DNA of 64,000 bases from Kribbella qitaiheensis. GTDB taxonomy: Bacteria; Actinomycetota; Actinomycetes; Propionibacteriales; Kribbellaceae. Positions 26,061 through 34,796 of the stretch are shown here, one piece after another. How positions within the stretch are numbered: the first letter of the stretch is position 1; each line of letters starts with the position of its first letter. The stretch lies in assembly GCF_014217565.1 (NCBI RefSeq), contig NZ_CP043661.1, forward strand, positions 7,936,001-8,000,000. The letters run 5' to 3'. A model generated the notes under the pieces. It worked only from the letters and a program-made list of their open reading frames with translations, was not told the origin of the DNA and did no database searches. Made by a program: the position numbers and the translations under genes.

Positions 26061-27011
26061 ATGGTCCTCCGCCTGATCGAGCGCACGGCCGTGCTCTTGG
26101 TCAGCCTTGCGGTGAGCTCGGTCCTGGTCTTCGGGTTCATGGCCGTGCTCCCGGGCGATCCGGCGCGGGTCGCGCTCGGGGTGAACGCGTCCGACGAGGC
26201 CGTCGCGCAGTTGCGGCAGCAATTCGGTTTGGACCGGCCGTTGGCCACGCAGTACTTCGACTGGCTGGGCGGCCTGCTGCACGCGGACTTCGGTACGTCG
26301 TACGTGTCGAAGGTTGCCATTGGCCCCCAAGTGTTCGATCGGTTGCAAGTGACGCTGTGGCTGGTGGTGGTCGGGATGATCGTCGCCCTGGTAGTCGCGG
26401 TTCCGGCCGGTACGGTGATGGCCGCGCGGCACCGCAAGATCTCTGGGTTAGCGCTCTCTGCGATCTCTCAACTCGGCGTCGCGGTGCCGGCGTTCCTCGC
26501 GGGAATCCTGCTGATCATGCTGTTCGCGGTGAAGCTCGGCTGGCTCCCGGCGAACGGCTGGACACCACCGGCCGAGAACCCCGGGATGTTCCTTCGCCAG
26601 TTGGTGTTGCCTGCGTTGTCTCTCGGGCTGGTCCAGGGCGCGGTGCTGACTCGTTACGTCCGGAGCGCGGTTCTCGACGTACTGCGAGAGGACTATCTCC
26701 GTACTGCGCGTGCTAAGGGTCTCCGGCCGTTTCCCGCACTCTGGCGGCACGGTCTGAGGAATGCGGCCGTTCCGGTGGCGACGGTTCTCGGTCTGCAACT
26801 CGCGACGCTGCTGATCGGGGCGGTCGTGGTCGAGCGAGTCTTCGTGATCCCGGGCCTCGGCAGCCTTCTCCTCGACGGGGTCTCGAACCGTGATCTGCTG
26901 TTGGTCCAGGACGTCGTGATGCTGCTAGTGGTCGCAGTATTGGTCGTCAACTTCCTCGTCGACCTCCTGTACGTCGCCCTCGACCCCCGACTTCGAGTAG
27001 GCCAACGATGA
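26061..27011 (+). CDS. DppB-type ABC transporter permease
   Basis: 316 aa with the first membrane helix at the N-terminus (TAVLLVSLAVSSVLVFGFMA), then the DppB hallmark DPARVALGVNASDEAVAQLR and five further hydrophobic segments. The EAA-type loop near residue 215 contains DYLRTARAKGLRPFPALWRH. It overlaps the next permease gene by 4 nt (ATGA). It forms half of the channel of the peptide-type importer. Confidence 0.95.
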   Translation: MVLRLIERTAVLLVSLAVSSVLVFGFMAVLPGDPARVALGVNASDEAVAQLRQQFGLDRPLATQYFDWLGGLLHADFGTSYVSKVAIGPQVFDRLQVTLWLVVVGMIVALVVAVPAGTVMAARHRKISGLALSAISQLGVAVPAFLAGILLIMLFAVKLGWLPANGWTPPAENPGMFLRQLVLPALSLGLVQGAVLTRYVRSAVLDVLREDYLRTARAKGLRPFPALWRHGLRNAAVPVATVLGLQLATLLIGAVVVERVFVIPGLGSLLLDGVSNRDLLLVQDVVMLLVVAVLVVNFLVDLLYVALDPRLRVGQR

Positions 27012-27850
27012 GCGGCGTTCGTAGTACGACGCGACGTCGACTGAACCCCAGCCTGGTCGTCGGTGGCTCCATCGTGCTCGTCATCGTCGTCATGGCGCTG
27101 GTGTCTTTCGTCTGGACTCCGTACGACGCGACGCTGGTGAACCCGGCGGTCCGATTGGCCAAGCCGTCCTGGTCGCACTGGTTCGGTACGGACAAGTTCG
27201 GCCGGGATCTGCTGAGCCAGATCATGGTCGGCTCCCGGACGACGCTGTTCGTCGGACTGGTCGCCGTCGGAGTAGCGGCCGTGATCGGCGTACCGCTGGG
27301 CATCCTCGCGGCCATGACCCGCCGCTGGTCAAGCGAACTGATCATGCGCGCGAACGACCTCCTGCTCGCGTTCCCCGCGTTGCTGCTGGCAATCATGTTC
27401 GGAGCGGTGTTCGGTGCCAGCACCTTGACGGCGATGGTTGCCATCGGCATCGCCACGGTCCCATCGTTCGCGCGGGTCATCCGCAGTGGCGCGCTACAGG
27501 TGATGCGCACCGAATACGTACTGGCCGCCCGCGCCGCCGGCCGCAAACCGTTCGCGATCGCCTTGCGCCATGTACTCCCGAACGTCAGCAGCCTGATCAC
27601 GGTGCAAGCTTCGGTCTCATTCGCGATCGCCGTTCTCGCCGAGGCAGCGCTCTCTTTCCTCGGCTACGGCACCCCACCGCCCACGCCCTCGTGGGGCCGA
27701 ATGCTCCAGGAAAGCCAGGAGTTCCTCTTCAGCGCCCCACGCCTCGCAATCTTCCCCGGCGTCGCCATCGCCATCGCTGTACTCGGCTTCAACCTCCTGG
27801 GCGACGGCCTCCGAGACCGCTTCGACCCCAAACTGGAGGACCGCCGATGA
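27008..27850 (+). CDS. DppC-type ABC transporter permease
   Basis: 280 aa. The N-terminal cytoplasmic arm and first helix (PSLVVGGSIVLVIVVMALVS) are followed by the DppC signature WSHWFGTDKFGRDLLSQIMV near residues 57-76, the segment that contacts the DppB partner. The EAA loop is EYVLAARAAGRKPFAIALRH and the end has the conserved FPGVAIAIAVLGFNLLGDGL, then RDRFDP. Both ends overlap their neighbours by 4 nt, so its translation is coupled to the rest of the transporter. Confidence 0.95.
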   Translation: MSGVRSTTRRRLNPSLVVGGSIVLVIVVMALVSFVWTPYDATLVNPAVRLAKPSWSHWFGTDKFGRDLLSQIMVGSRTTLFVGLVAVGVAAVIGVPLGILAAMTRRWSSELIMRANDLLLAFPALLLAIMFGAVFGASTLTAMVAIGIATVPSFARVIRSGALQVMRTEYVLAARAAGRKPFAIALRHVLPNVSSLITVQASVSFAIAVLAEAALSFLGYGTPPPTPSWGRMLQESQEFLFSAPRLAIFPGVAIAIAVLGFNLLGDGLRDRFDPKLEDRR

Positions 27851-29310
27851 GCGAGTCGCGGACCGCGGGTCCGGCCGGTGCGGGTGCGACGAGACCGACC
27901 GACGCCCTACCAGTAAGCAGCGTTGACGATCGGAGCGACGTTGGTGCCGGCCGCGGAGACGGTGGCGAGCGGAGCGATGTACTGGCGGTGCGTGGGCTGA
28001 CGGTGTCTGTGCGCGACAAGGTGCTCGTCGAGGACGTAGACCTGACGGTCGGGCCAGGGGAGCGGGTCGGGCTGATCGGAGAGTCGGGTTCCGGCAAGTC
28101 TCTGACCGCGCTCTCTATCCTCGGATTGCTGCCGGAAGACGTACACGCGCGTGGTTCCGTACGCCTATCCGGCGTCGACCACGACCTGATCGGCGCGGAC
28201 GAGCGCCGCCTCTCTCGCATCCGTGGCCGCGATCTGGCCATGGTCTTCCAAGAACCGATGACCGCCCTGAACCCCACGATGCGAGTAGGCGACCAGATCG
28301 CCGAAGCTATGCTCATCCACGAAACCGTCCCCACCCGCCGCGCCGCCCGAACCGCCGCTACGGACCTCCTCACCCGCGTCCAACTCCCCGGCGTCGCCCG
28401 CGCCTACCCCCACCAACTCTCCGGCGGCCAACGCCAACGAGTAGTAGTCGCGATCGCCCTAGCCAACGACCCCGCCTTACTGATCTGCGACGAACCAACC
28501 ACAGCCCTAGACGTCACAGTCCAAGCCCTGATCCTCGACCTAATCCTCCAAGGCGTCGCGGCCCGCGATTCAGCCCTCCTCTTCATCACCCACGACCTAG
28601 CCGTCGTCGCCACCATCTGCCAACGCGTCCTGGTCATGTACGGCGGCCGGGTAGTCGAATCCGGCCCAGTCTCCGAGGTCTTCACCACCCCCCGCCACCG
28701 CTACACCCAAGGCCTCCTAGCCGCCTCAGACCTGGACTCCGCCACCACCTCCACCCGCCTCCCCACCATCCCCGGCAACGTCCCACCCGCCGGCACCTTC
28801 CCCACCGGCTGCGTCTTCCGAACCCGCTGCCCCCACGCCACCGACGCTTGCACCACCACCCCACCGTGGACCGGCCTCCCCACCTCCGGCTACGCCTGCC
28901 ACCACCCCGCCCCCACCACCCCAGCCCCCACCACCCCGGCCCAAGCCACGACGCCCCTCACCACCCCGGCTCCAGCCACGACGCCCCTCACCACCCCGGC
29001 TCCAGCCACGATGCCCCTCACCACCCCGGCTCCAGCCACGATGCCCCTCACCACCCCGGCTCCAGCCACGACGCCCCTCACCACCCCGGCTCCAGCCACG
29101 ACGCCCCTCACCACCCCGGCTCCAGCCACGACGCCCCTCACCACCCCGGCTCCAGCGACGACGACCCCCGCCCCCGACACCCCCTCCGAGGCGAGGCCTG
29201 CCACAACGTCTTCGGCGGCGCCGCCAACGGTCACCGAAGACAATGTGCCCGCCGCCAGACCACCCAGCTCAACCACAGAAGAGAATTCAAGGGAGGTTTC
29301 TGATGGCTGA
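27847..29310 (+). CDS. DppD-type ABC transporter ATPase with repetitive C-terminal tail
   Basis: 487 aa from ATG 27847 (ATGA overlap). Residues 1-43 are an extra Gly/Asp-rich lead. The ATPase core has Walker A GESGSGKS (78-85), signature LSGGQRQRV and Walker B LLICDEPT, then the oligopeptide-transporter C-terminal cysteine region (CVFRTRCPHATDAC). After the core come seven copies of a 10-residue TPLTTPAPAT unit encoded by 30-bp repeats, and a Ser/Thr/Pro-rich end. Family members normally stop at about 330-350 aa, so roughly 130 residues are extra. The tail is likely disordered; it may be neutral repeat expansion. The end overlaps the DppF-type gene by 8 nt. Confidence 0.93.
   Translation: MSESRTAGPAGAGATRPTDALPVSSVDDRSDVGAGRGDGGERSDVLAVRGLTVSVRDKVLVEDVDLTVGPGERVGLIGESGSGKSLTALSILGLLPEDVHARGSVRLSGVDHDLIGADERRLSRIRGRDLAMVFQEPMTALNPTMRVGDQIAEAMLIHETVPTRRAARTAATDLLTRVQLPGVARAYPHQLSGGQRQRVVVAIALANDPALLICDEPTTALDVTVQALILDLILQGVAARDSALLFITHDLAVVATICQRVLVMYGGRVVESGPVSEVFTTPRHRYTQGLLAASDLDSATTSTRLPTIPGNVPPAGTFPTGCVFRTRCPHATDACTTTPPWTGLPTSGYACHHPAPTTPAPTTPAQATTPLTTPAPATTPLTTPAPATMPLTTPAPATMPLTTPAPATTPLTTPAPATTPLTTPAPATTPLTTPAPATTTPAPDTPSEARPATTSSAAPPTVTEDNVPAARPPSSTTEENSREVSDG
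28951..29160 (+). repeat. seven 30-bp tandem repeats inside the DppD-type gene
   Basis: Units start at 28951, 28981, 29011, 29041, 29071, 29101 and 29131, with core GCCCCTCACCACCCCGGCTC. Copies three and four carry ACG to ATG (Thr to Met); the last has one further change. A partial copy precedes at 28931. Because 30 bp is a whole number of codons, copy changes keep the frame. Confidence 0.97.
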
Positions 29311-30133
29311 GCCAGTCATTCAGGTGACCGACCTCGTGCGCGACTACCCCCGGCCGCGTACGTCGCTCTTCCGCGCGTCCCCACCCGTCCACGCCCTCCG
29401 CGGCGTCAGCCTCGAAGTACAAGCAGGCGAACGCTTCGGCATCGTCGGCGAATCCGGCTGCGGCAAGTCCACCCTCCTCCGCATCATCGCCGCCCTCGAC
29501 CGCGCCACCTCCGGCCAGGTAGTTGTCGAAGGCACCGACATCACCAACCTCCCGGAACGCCGCCTGCGCTTCCTCCGCGAGAACCTCCAGCTCGTGTTCC
29601 AAGACCCGATGAGCTCTCTCGACCCCCGCATGCGAGTGCGCGACATCATCGCCGAACCCCTCGTAGTACAAGGCCACCCAGCCTCAGGAGAGCGCGTTCG
29701 CGAGTTGCTCGAAGCAGTCGGCCTAGCCGCAGACGCAGGAGACCGCTACCCCCACCAATTCTCCGGCGGCCAACGCCAACGCATCTCCATCGCCCGCGCC
29801 CTGGCCCCACGCCCACGCATCCTGATCGCCGACGAACCAGTAAGCGCCCTCGACGTCTCAGTCCGAGCCCAGGTCCTCAACCTCATCTCCGACCTCGTCG
29901 ACGAACTCAACCTCACCCTGGTCTTCGTCTCCCACGACCTCTCAGTCGTCAAACACGTCTGCGACCGCGTCGCCGTCATGAACGCCGGCGAAATCGTAGA
30001 AACCGGCCCCACCACCGACGTCTACTCAACCCCCACCCACCCCTACACCCGCCGCCTCGTCTCAGCCATCCCCACCCTCCAACGAGCCCTCTCCGGAGCC
30101 ACGACCACCGACCTGGTCAAGGGAGTCACATGA
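29303..30133 (+). CDS. DppF-type ABC transporter ATPase
   Basis: 276 aa from ATG 29303, preceded by GGGAGG. Walker A is GESGCGKS, the signature is FSGGQRQRIS and Walker B is ILIADEPVSALD; the D-loop and H-loop (FVSHDLSVVKH) are present. It completes the importer as the second ATPase. Length is close to that of a typical DppF core without the C-terminal Cys segment. It overlaps both the repetitive-tail ATPase gene upstream and the short uncertain ORF downstream (ATGA). Confidence 0.95.
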   Translation: MAEPVIQVTDLVRDYPRPRTSLFRASPPVHALRGVSLEVQAGERFGIVGESGCGKSTLLRIIAALDRATSGQVVVEGTDITNLPERRLRFLRENLQLVFQDPMSSLDPRMRVRDIIAEPLVVQGHPASGERVRELLEAVGLAADAGDRYPHQFSGGQRQRISIARALAPRPRILIADEPVSALDVSVRAQVLNLISDLVDELNLTLVFVSHDLSVVKHVCDRVAVMNAGEIVETGPTTDVYSTPTHPYTRRLVSAIPTLQRALSGATTTDLVKGVT

Positions 30134-30420
30134 CCCCAACCCCAGCCCCTCGCGTCTCTCCGAACGACGCCGCACGTCCAGGTCGTCGCCAAGGGCGCCT
30201 AGATCACGAAGATCGCCCCGCCCGCGGCCGAACGCCCAGACTTCAGCGCGAGAGCCGCGAGCACGGCGAGCGCCGCGCGGACCGCGAGCGCCGCGCGGAC
30301 CGGGGTACCGGCTGCGGTTCCCGGGGAGGAGCCCCGCACCAGTCGGGCGGCTCCACCGCGAACTCCGAGCGGACCGGCGTACCGGCTGCGGATCTCGAGG
30401 AGGGCGGACCGCATGAGTGA
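30130..30420 (+). CDS. uncertain 96-aa ORF between ABC and catabolic genes
   Basis: It starts with an ATGA overlap on the DppF-type gene and runs past the start of the aldehyde dehydrogenase gene at 30413 (8-nt overlap), so it fills the space exactly as a coupled gene would. However, the sequence is almost only Arg, Gly, Glu, Asp and Ala (RRADRERRADRG and similar), contains the internal DNA repeat GCGCCGCGCGGACCG, and matches nothing I know. It may be a spacer that happens to be open, or a decayed gene whose remains still pass ribosomes on to the next start. Confidence 0.25.
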   Translation: MTPTPAPRVSPNDAARPGRRQGRLDHEDRPARGRTPRLQRESREHGERRADRERRADRGTGCGSRGGAPHQSGGSTANSERTGVPAADLEEGGPHE

Positions 30421-31885
30421 CTTCCCCGCAGGTCTCCCGATCGGACCGACCTGGATCGACACCCCGAGCACCGAACCCGTCTACTTCCCGTACGACGGAT
30501 CGCTCGTCGCCCAAGCCCCAGTCGGTACGACGGCCCTCGCTCGTCAAGCTCTCGACGTCGCGGTTGACCGGCGTGAACTAGTTGGGCGGCTGCCGTCCCA
30601 CGTACGTCGAGCGGCTCTCCAGGGAGCGCTCTCCGCTGTTTCCGAGCGGCGGGCCGAGTTCGTCGATCTGCTTGTCCAAGAGACCGGCAAACCTCTGATC
30701 GACTGCCGGGTCGAGCTCGAACGAACCCTCCTCACACTCCAGACCTCAGCCGAGGAAGTCGCTCGCTTGCATGGCGAGACCGTTCCCCTCGACCTACTCC
30801 CCAGCGGCGACGGACTGCTCGGCTTCTGGGTCCGCAGGCCGATCGGCGTCGTCATCGGCATCACCGGCTTCAACTACCCTCTCCTGCTTGCCTCCCACAA
30901 GATCTCCCCGGCGTTGGCCGCCGGCTGCCCGATCATCGTCAAGCCCGCGCCGCAAACTCCGCTCGCCACCCTCTGGCTGGTACACCTCGTCCGCGAGGCA
31001 CTCGTCGCGGCAGGCGGACCCGCCGAAGCCGTCCAGCTGGTAACCGGGGGAGCGGACGTCGGCTCCACCCTCACCACCGACCCCCGAATCGGCGCCGTCT
31101 CCTTCACCGGCTCAGCCGCCGTGGGCCACCAGATCGCCAAAGCCGCCGCCCCGACCAAGGTCCTCCTAGAGCTCGGCTCCAACTCAGCGCTCGTCGTCGC
31201 CGAGGACGCCGACCTCGACGCCGCCGCTGACGCCGTAGTACGAGGCGGCTACTACGCCTCCGGCCAAGCCTGCATCTCGGTCCAACGCGTCATCGCCGTC
31301 GACACGATCCGCGGCCAACTGGTCCAGAAGATTCAGCACCGACTGGATTCGGTCGTTGTAGGAGACCCACGCGACGAGCGCACCCGGGTCTCCGCCTTGA
31401 TAGACCCCCGCTCCACCGAGCGCGTCCGCAGCTGGATCGACAACGCCTTGACCGCCGGCGCCACCCTCGCCTACCCACCCACCTCGACCACCGCGGCCAC
31501 GTCGCCGTACGACGTACTGGGCCCAACAGTCCTGCTCGACGTGCCGTACGGCCAGTTGGCGTGGGATGAGGAGATCTTCGGTCCTGTCATCGCGATTCGT
31601 TCGGTGCCGGACATCGCGGCCGCGTTCCGGACGGTCAACGAGTCACGGTACGGGCTTCACGCGAGTGTGTTCACCGCGTCGCTGGAGACCGCGTTCGCCG
31701 CGATCGATCAGCTCGATGTCGGGGGAGTGGTCGTCAACGAGGTACCGGGTTTCCGCTCGGACGTGATGCCGTACGGCGGGGTGAAGGATTCCGGCACCGG
31801 TCGGGAAGGTCCGCGCTTCGCGATCGACGAGCTGACCACGACCCGGATGGCGATCATCCGCCCGTCCACGAAACCCGGGAGTTGA
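30413..31885 (+). CDS. NAD(P)-dependent aldehyde dehydrogenase
   Basis: 490 aa. ALDH fold with the nucleotide-binding FTGSAAVGHQIAKAA, general-base Glu in LELGSNSALVV and catalytic C287 in ASGQACISV. The C-terminal MPYGGVKDSGTGREGPRFAI is the usual substrate/oligomerisation end. It oxidises an aldehyde to the acid in the cytoplasm; which aldehyde is not evident. It lies directly downstream of the ABC importer and 4 bp before the SDR gene, so the two would handle alcohol/aldehyde steps of the imported compound. Confidence 0.95.
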   Translation: MSDFPAGLPIGPTWIDTPSTEPVYFPYDGSLVAQAPVGTTALARQALDVAVDRRELVGRLPSHVRRAALQGALSAVSERRAEFVDLLVQETGKPLIDCRVELERTLLTLQTSAEEVARLHGETVPLDLLPSGDGLLGFWVRRPIGVVIGITGFNYPLLLASHKISPALAAGCPIIVKPAPQTPLATLWLVHLVREALVAAGGPAEAVQLVTGGADVGSTLTTDPRIGAVSFTGSAAVGHQIAKAAAPTKVLLELGSNSALVVAEDADLDAAADAVVRGGYYASGQACISVQRVIAVDTIRGQLVQKIQHRLDSVVVGDPRDERTRVSALIDPRSTERVRSWIDNALTAGATLAYPPTSTTAATSPYDVLGPTVLLDVPYGQLAWDEEIFGPVIAIRSVPDIAAAFRTVNESRYGLHASVFTASLETAFAAIDQLDVGGVVVNEVPGFRSDVMPYGGVKDSGTGREGPRFAIDELTTTRMAIIRPSTKPGS

Positions 31886-31889
31886 AGCG

Positions 31890-32660
31890 ATGACCGACTA
31901 CGCCAACCTCTTCCGTCTTGACGGGAAACACGCGGTCGTCGTCGGCGCAGGCAGCGGGATCGGCCGGGAAAGCGCTCTCGCCCTGGCAGCCCAGGGCGCC
32001 CGAGTCACCTGCGCCGACCGCGATCTCGCAGCCGCCGGGGAAACAGTGGCCCGCGGCAACCAGCTCACGGCGTACGGGCTGGATGTCCTGGACCCACAGG
32101 CGATCGTCAACGCGGCCGACGATCTGGGTGACGTGGACGTGCTGGTGTTCACAGCCGCGACCAACGTCCGCAAGCGCATCCTCGACTACACCGGGGAGGA
32201 GTTCGATCGCGTCGTCGCTCTCAACCTTCGTGCGTCCTTCGACCTGATCCGCGCATTCGGTGGCCCGATGGCAGAACGCGGCAGCGGCAGCATCATCGGC
32301 TTCAGCTCCATCCGTGCAACCACTGTCGAGCCCGGCCAATCGGTGTACGCGGCAACCAAAGCCGGCCTCGTCCAACTCCTCCGTACCGCGGCCGCCGAGC
32401 TCGGCCCCAACGGCGTACGCGTGAACGCCATCGCCCCCGGCGTCGTCGAAACCCCACTGACCGCACAGATCAAGAACGACAAGGCCTGGTACGACGCGTA
32501 CGCAGCGAAGAGCGCTCTCGCGAGATGGGCCACCCCGGACGAACTCGCCGGCGCCGTCGTCTACCTCGCCTCGGACGCAGCATCCTTCGTCACCGGCAGC
32601 GTCCTCCACGTAGACGGCGGCTGGACCGCGATAGACGGCCGTTTCAACCCGCCGAACTGA
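31890..32660 (+). CDS. short-chain dehydrogenase/reductase
   Basis: 256 aa, classical SDR. The cofactor motif is VVGAGSGIGRE at about residues 16-26, the structural NxxG-like stretch is VFTAATNVRK (the usual NNAG is replaced by TAAT), and the catalytic Ser-Tyr-Lys is seen in FSSIRATT and SVYAATKAG. The C-terminal LASDAASFVTGSVLHVDGGW is typical. It probably interconverts an alcohol and a carbonyl in the pathway served by this operon. It follows the aldehyde dehydrogenase by 4 bp. Confidence 0.95.
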   Translation: MTDYANLFRLDGKHAVVVGAGSGIGRESALALAAQGARVTCADRDLAAAGETVARGNQLTAYGLDVLDPQAIVNAADDLGDVDVLVFTAATNVRKRILDYTGEEFDRVVALNLRASFDLIRAFGGPMAERGSGSIIGFSSIRATTVEPGQSVYAATKAGLVQLLRTAAAELGPNGVRVNAIAPGVVETPLTAQIKNDKAWYDAYAAKSALARWATPDELAGAVVYLASDAASFVTGSVLHVDGGWTAIDGRFNPPN

Positions 32661-32714
32661 CCAAGACCAACGCCGACCCGACCCCGACCGAGACCCCGAG
32701 CGTCTGGAGCCCTG

Positions 32715-34107
32715 ATGACCGACAACCTGGCAGATCTGACCGCCGTCGAACTCATCTCGCGCTACCAGGAGCGTTCCCTGTCTCCGGTCGAGGTGACCGA
32801 AGCCGTACTCGCCCGAGTCGAAGCACTCGAGCCCAAACTCTTCGCGACCTACGCCCTCGACCCCGACGCAGCGCGAGTCGCCGCCCGCGAGTCGGAGTAC
32901 AGATGGCAGCACGGCCAGGCAGGTCCACTCGACGGCGTACCGGTGACCATCAAGGAAAATATCGCAACCCGCGGCACACCGGTCCCGCAAGGTACGGCCG
33001 CCACCGAACTCATCCCCGCGACCGAAGACGCGCCGGCCGCAGCCCGGCTGCGCGCCGCCGGCGCCGTGATCTTCAGCAAGACCACCATGCCGGAGTACGG
33101 GATGCTCTCCTCCGGCGTCTCCACCTTCCACCCCCTGACCCGCAACCCCTGGAGCCTCGCCCTGACCCCAGGCGGTTCCAGTGCGGGTGCCGCCGCCGCG
33201 GGCCGCCGCCGGGTACGGCCCCATTCACATCGGCACCGACATCGGCGGCTCGATCCGCCTCCCCGCCGGTTGGTGCGGGATCGTCGGCCTCAAACCGACC
33301 CACGGCCGAATCGCAGTCGGAAACCCCTACCCAGGCAGGGCAATTGGCCCATTGACCCGTACCCCGGCCGACGCCGCTTTGGCGCTGGCCGTCATGACCG
33401 GCCCCGACCGCCGCGACCAGACCTCGCTACCGGACGTCCCGGGAAACGCAGAGAGCGCTCTCGCCCCGATCTCACTCAAGAACCTCAAGATCGCCCTGCT
33501 CCTGGACGGCGGCCCGGGTCTCCTCGTGGACCCGGAAGTCGCCGCAGCCGTCTCCGCCGCAGCCAAACTCCTCGAAGAAGCCGGCGCCACAATCGTCCCC
33601 CTCGCGCCGATCCTGACCCGCGAAATGCTCGACGGCCTCGACACCTTCTGGCGCGTCCGAAGCGCCGTTGACCTGCGCGCGCTCCCCGAAGATCGCCGCG
33701 CCAAGGTCCTGCCCGAAATCCGCGAATGGGTCTCCAAGGCAGCCGACTACACCCCGTTCGAAGTTCTGCAGGGCTACTCGCAAATCCAGGCCATCGCCAC
33801 AGCCGTCGACACCGCCTTCGCCGACTACGACTTCATCATCTCGCCGGTAGCGCCGATCACCGCATTTCCCGCCGACCTCGCCTACCCCAGCCGCGACCCC
33901 AATAAGCCTTTCGAACACATCGCCTTCACCATCCCGTACAACATGTCCGCCCATCCCGCCGCCTCGGTGAACTGCGGCTACTCCACCACCGGTCTCCCCA
34001 TCGGCCTCCAAATCGCAGCCCCCCGCTTCCGGGACCACGCAACCCTGTCCTTGGCCGCAGCCCTCACCTCCCTGCTGCCCGCCGCCCGCGCCTGGCCGAC
34101 ACCCTGA
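32715..34107 (+). pseudogene. amidase-signature amidase split by one frameshift
   Basis: The first frame (32715 onward) has the catalytic Lys in PVTIKENIATRG and the cis-Ser in LTPGGSSAGAAAA, then runs out of homology. The second frame (from about 33205 to 34107) carries HIGTDIGGSIRLPAGWCGIV with the nucleophilic Ser, then GLKPTHGR, to a normal C-terminus. Removing one G from GGGCCGCC at 33200-33207 restores a 463-aa protein of ordinary length. If intact it would hydrolyse an amide, perhaps the imported substrate or a breakdown product. It is last in the ABC operon. The break lies in a GC-rich run, so a sequencing error must be excluded first. Confidence 0.88.
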
Positions 34108-34191
34108 CCCACTGACGCCCTCGGCCGACCCGTCGACGCCCTCGGTCGACCCGTTGACGCACTTCGGAATGACCTTGGCCGAGATGACGAG

Positions 34192-34207
34192 TTGCAAAAG
34201 TTTGCAA
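34192..34207. promoter_or_regulatory. ArsR-type operator
   Basis: TTGCAAAAGTTTGCAA is a perfect 7-2-7 inverted repeat 42 bp upstream of the first gene of the small-protein/ArsR/SulP operon. It is the obvious binding site for the ArsR-family protein encoded in that operon. Confidence 0.65.
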
Positions 34208-34248
34208 TTCAGCACATAGTGATGTTGTCGCCTGGTGAGGAGAGCGTG

Positions 34249-34449
34249 ATGGAGGCAGGGGAGTTCGCCACCGACCTGCGACGGCGGGTCCACGAGGCTC
34301 GTCAGGCACTGCGAGTGGCTGAGAGCGAGAGCGATTTCTATGCGGTCGACGTACGGACCGGCGAGCTGAACAGCTTGCTCCGGATGGCAGCCGAGAACGG
34401 TGTGACGATCGAGCCCGCCGCCACCGATCGAGGGCCGACCGAGGCATGA
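34249..34449 (+). CDS. small hypothetical protein ahead of ArsR
   Basis: 66 aa from ATG 34249, preceded by GTGAGGAGAG; an upstream in-frame ATG would fall inside the palindrome and was not chosen. The sequence is helical and acidic (MEAGEFATDLRRRVHEARQA) with no membrane segment or known motif. It overlaps the ArsR start by 4 nt (ATGA). Such a short coupled protein could be a partner of the regulator or transporter; I cannot assign a function. Confidence 0.6.
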   Translation: MEAGEFATDLRRRVHEARQALRVAESESDFYAVDVRTGELNSLLRMAAENGVTIEPAATDRGPTEA

Positions 34450-34796
34450 CCGGTAAGGCGGTTCCGCTCTATCAGGCCAAGGCGGAGTTCTTCCGGATGC
34501 TCGGCCATCCCGTACGAATCCGCGTGCTCGAGCTGCTGCAAGACTCACCTCGGCCGGTCCGCGAACTGCTCGCCGACCTCGCCATCGAGCCTTCCAGCCT
34601 TTCCCAGCAACTCGCCGTACTGCGGCGGTACGGGATCGTCGTGTCACGTCGTGAAGGTTCCACCGTCGTCTACGAGATCGCTAGCAGCGATGTCGCGGAG
34701 CTACTCAGAGTCGCTCGCCGGATCCTCACCGATCTGATCTCCGGCCAGAACGACCTGCTCACCGAGCTTCGCGATCACGAGTCCAGCCTCGGATGA
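34446..34796 (+). CDS. ArsR-family transcriptional regulator
   Basis: 116 aa. The winged helix is complete: FFRMLGHPVRIRVLELLQD, then SSLSQQLAVLRRYGIVVSRR as recognition helix and wing. The metal-binding ELCVCD motif of ArsR/SmtB metal sensors is missing and there are no cysteines, so it probably senses something other than a thiophilic metal. It overlaps the genes on both sides by 4 nt, and a perfect palindrome precedes the operon, so autoregulation with the SulP transporter is likely. Confidence 0.92.
   Translation: MTGKAVPLYQAKAEFFRMLGHPVRIRVLELLQDSPRPVRELLADLAIEPSSLSQQLAVLRRYGIVVSRREGSTVVYEIASSDVAELLRVARRILTDLISGQNDLLTELRDHESSLG

Noticed and set aside
28951..29160. CRISPR-like array
   Set aside because: Units are contiguous 30-bp repeats without unique spacers and are in frame within a coding gene.
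28890..29276. 128-codon leftward ORF VxGAGVVRGVVA-type repeats
   Set aside because: It is the antisense reading of the 30-bp repeats in the DppD-type gene.
30062..30547. 161-codon leftward ORF across the DppF/ALDH junction
   Set aside because: Shadow of the two coding genes; low-complexity Arg/Gly composition and no ribosome binding site.
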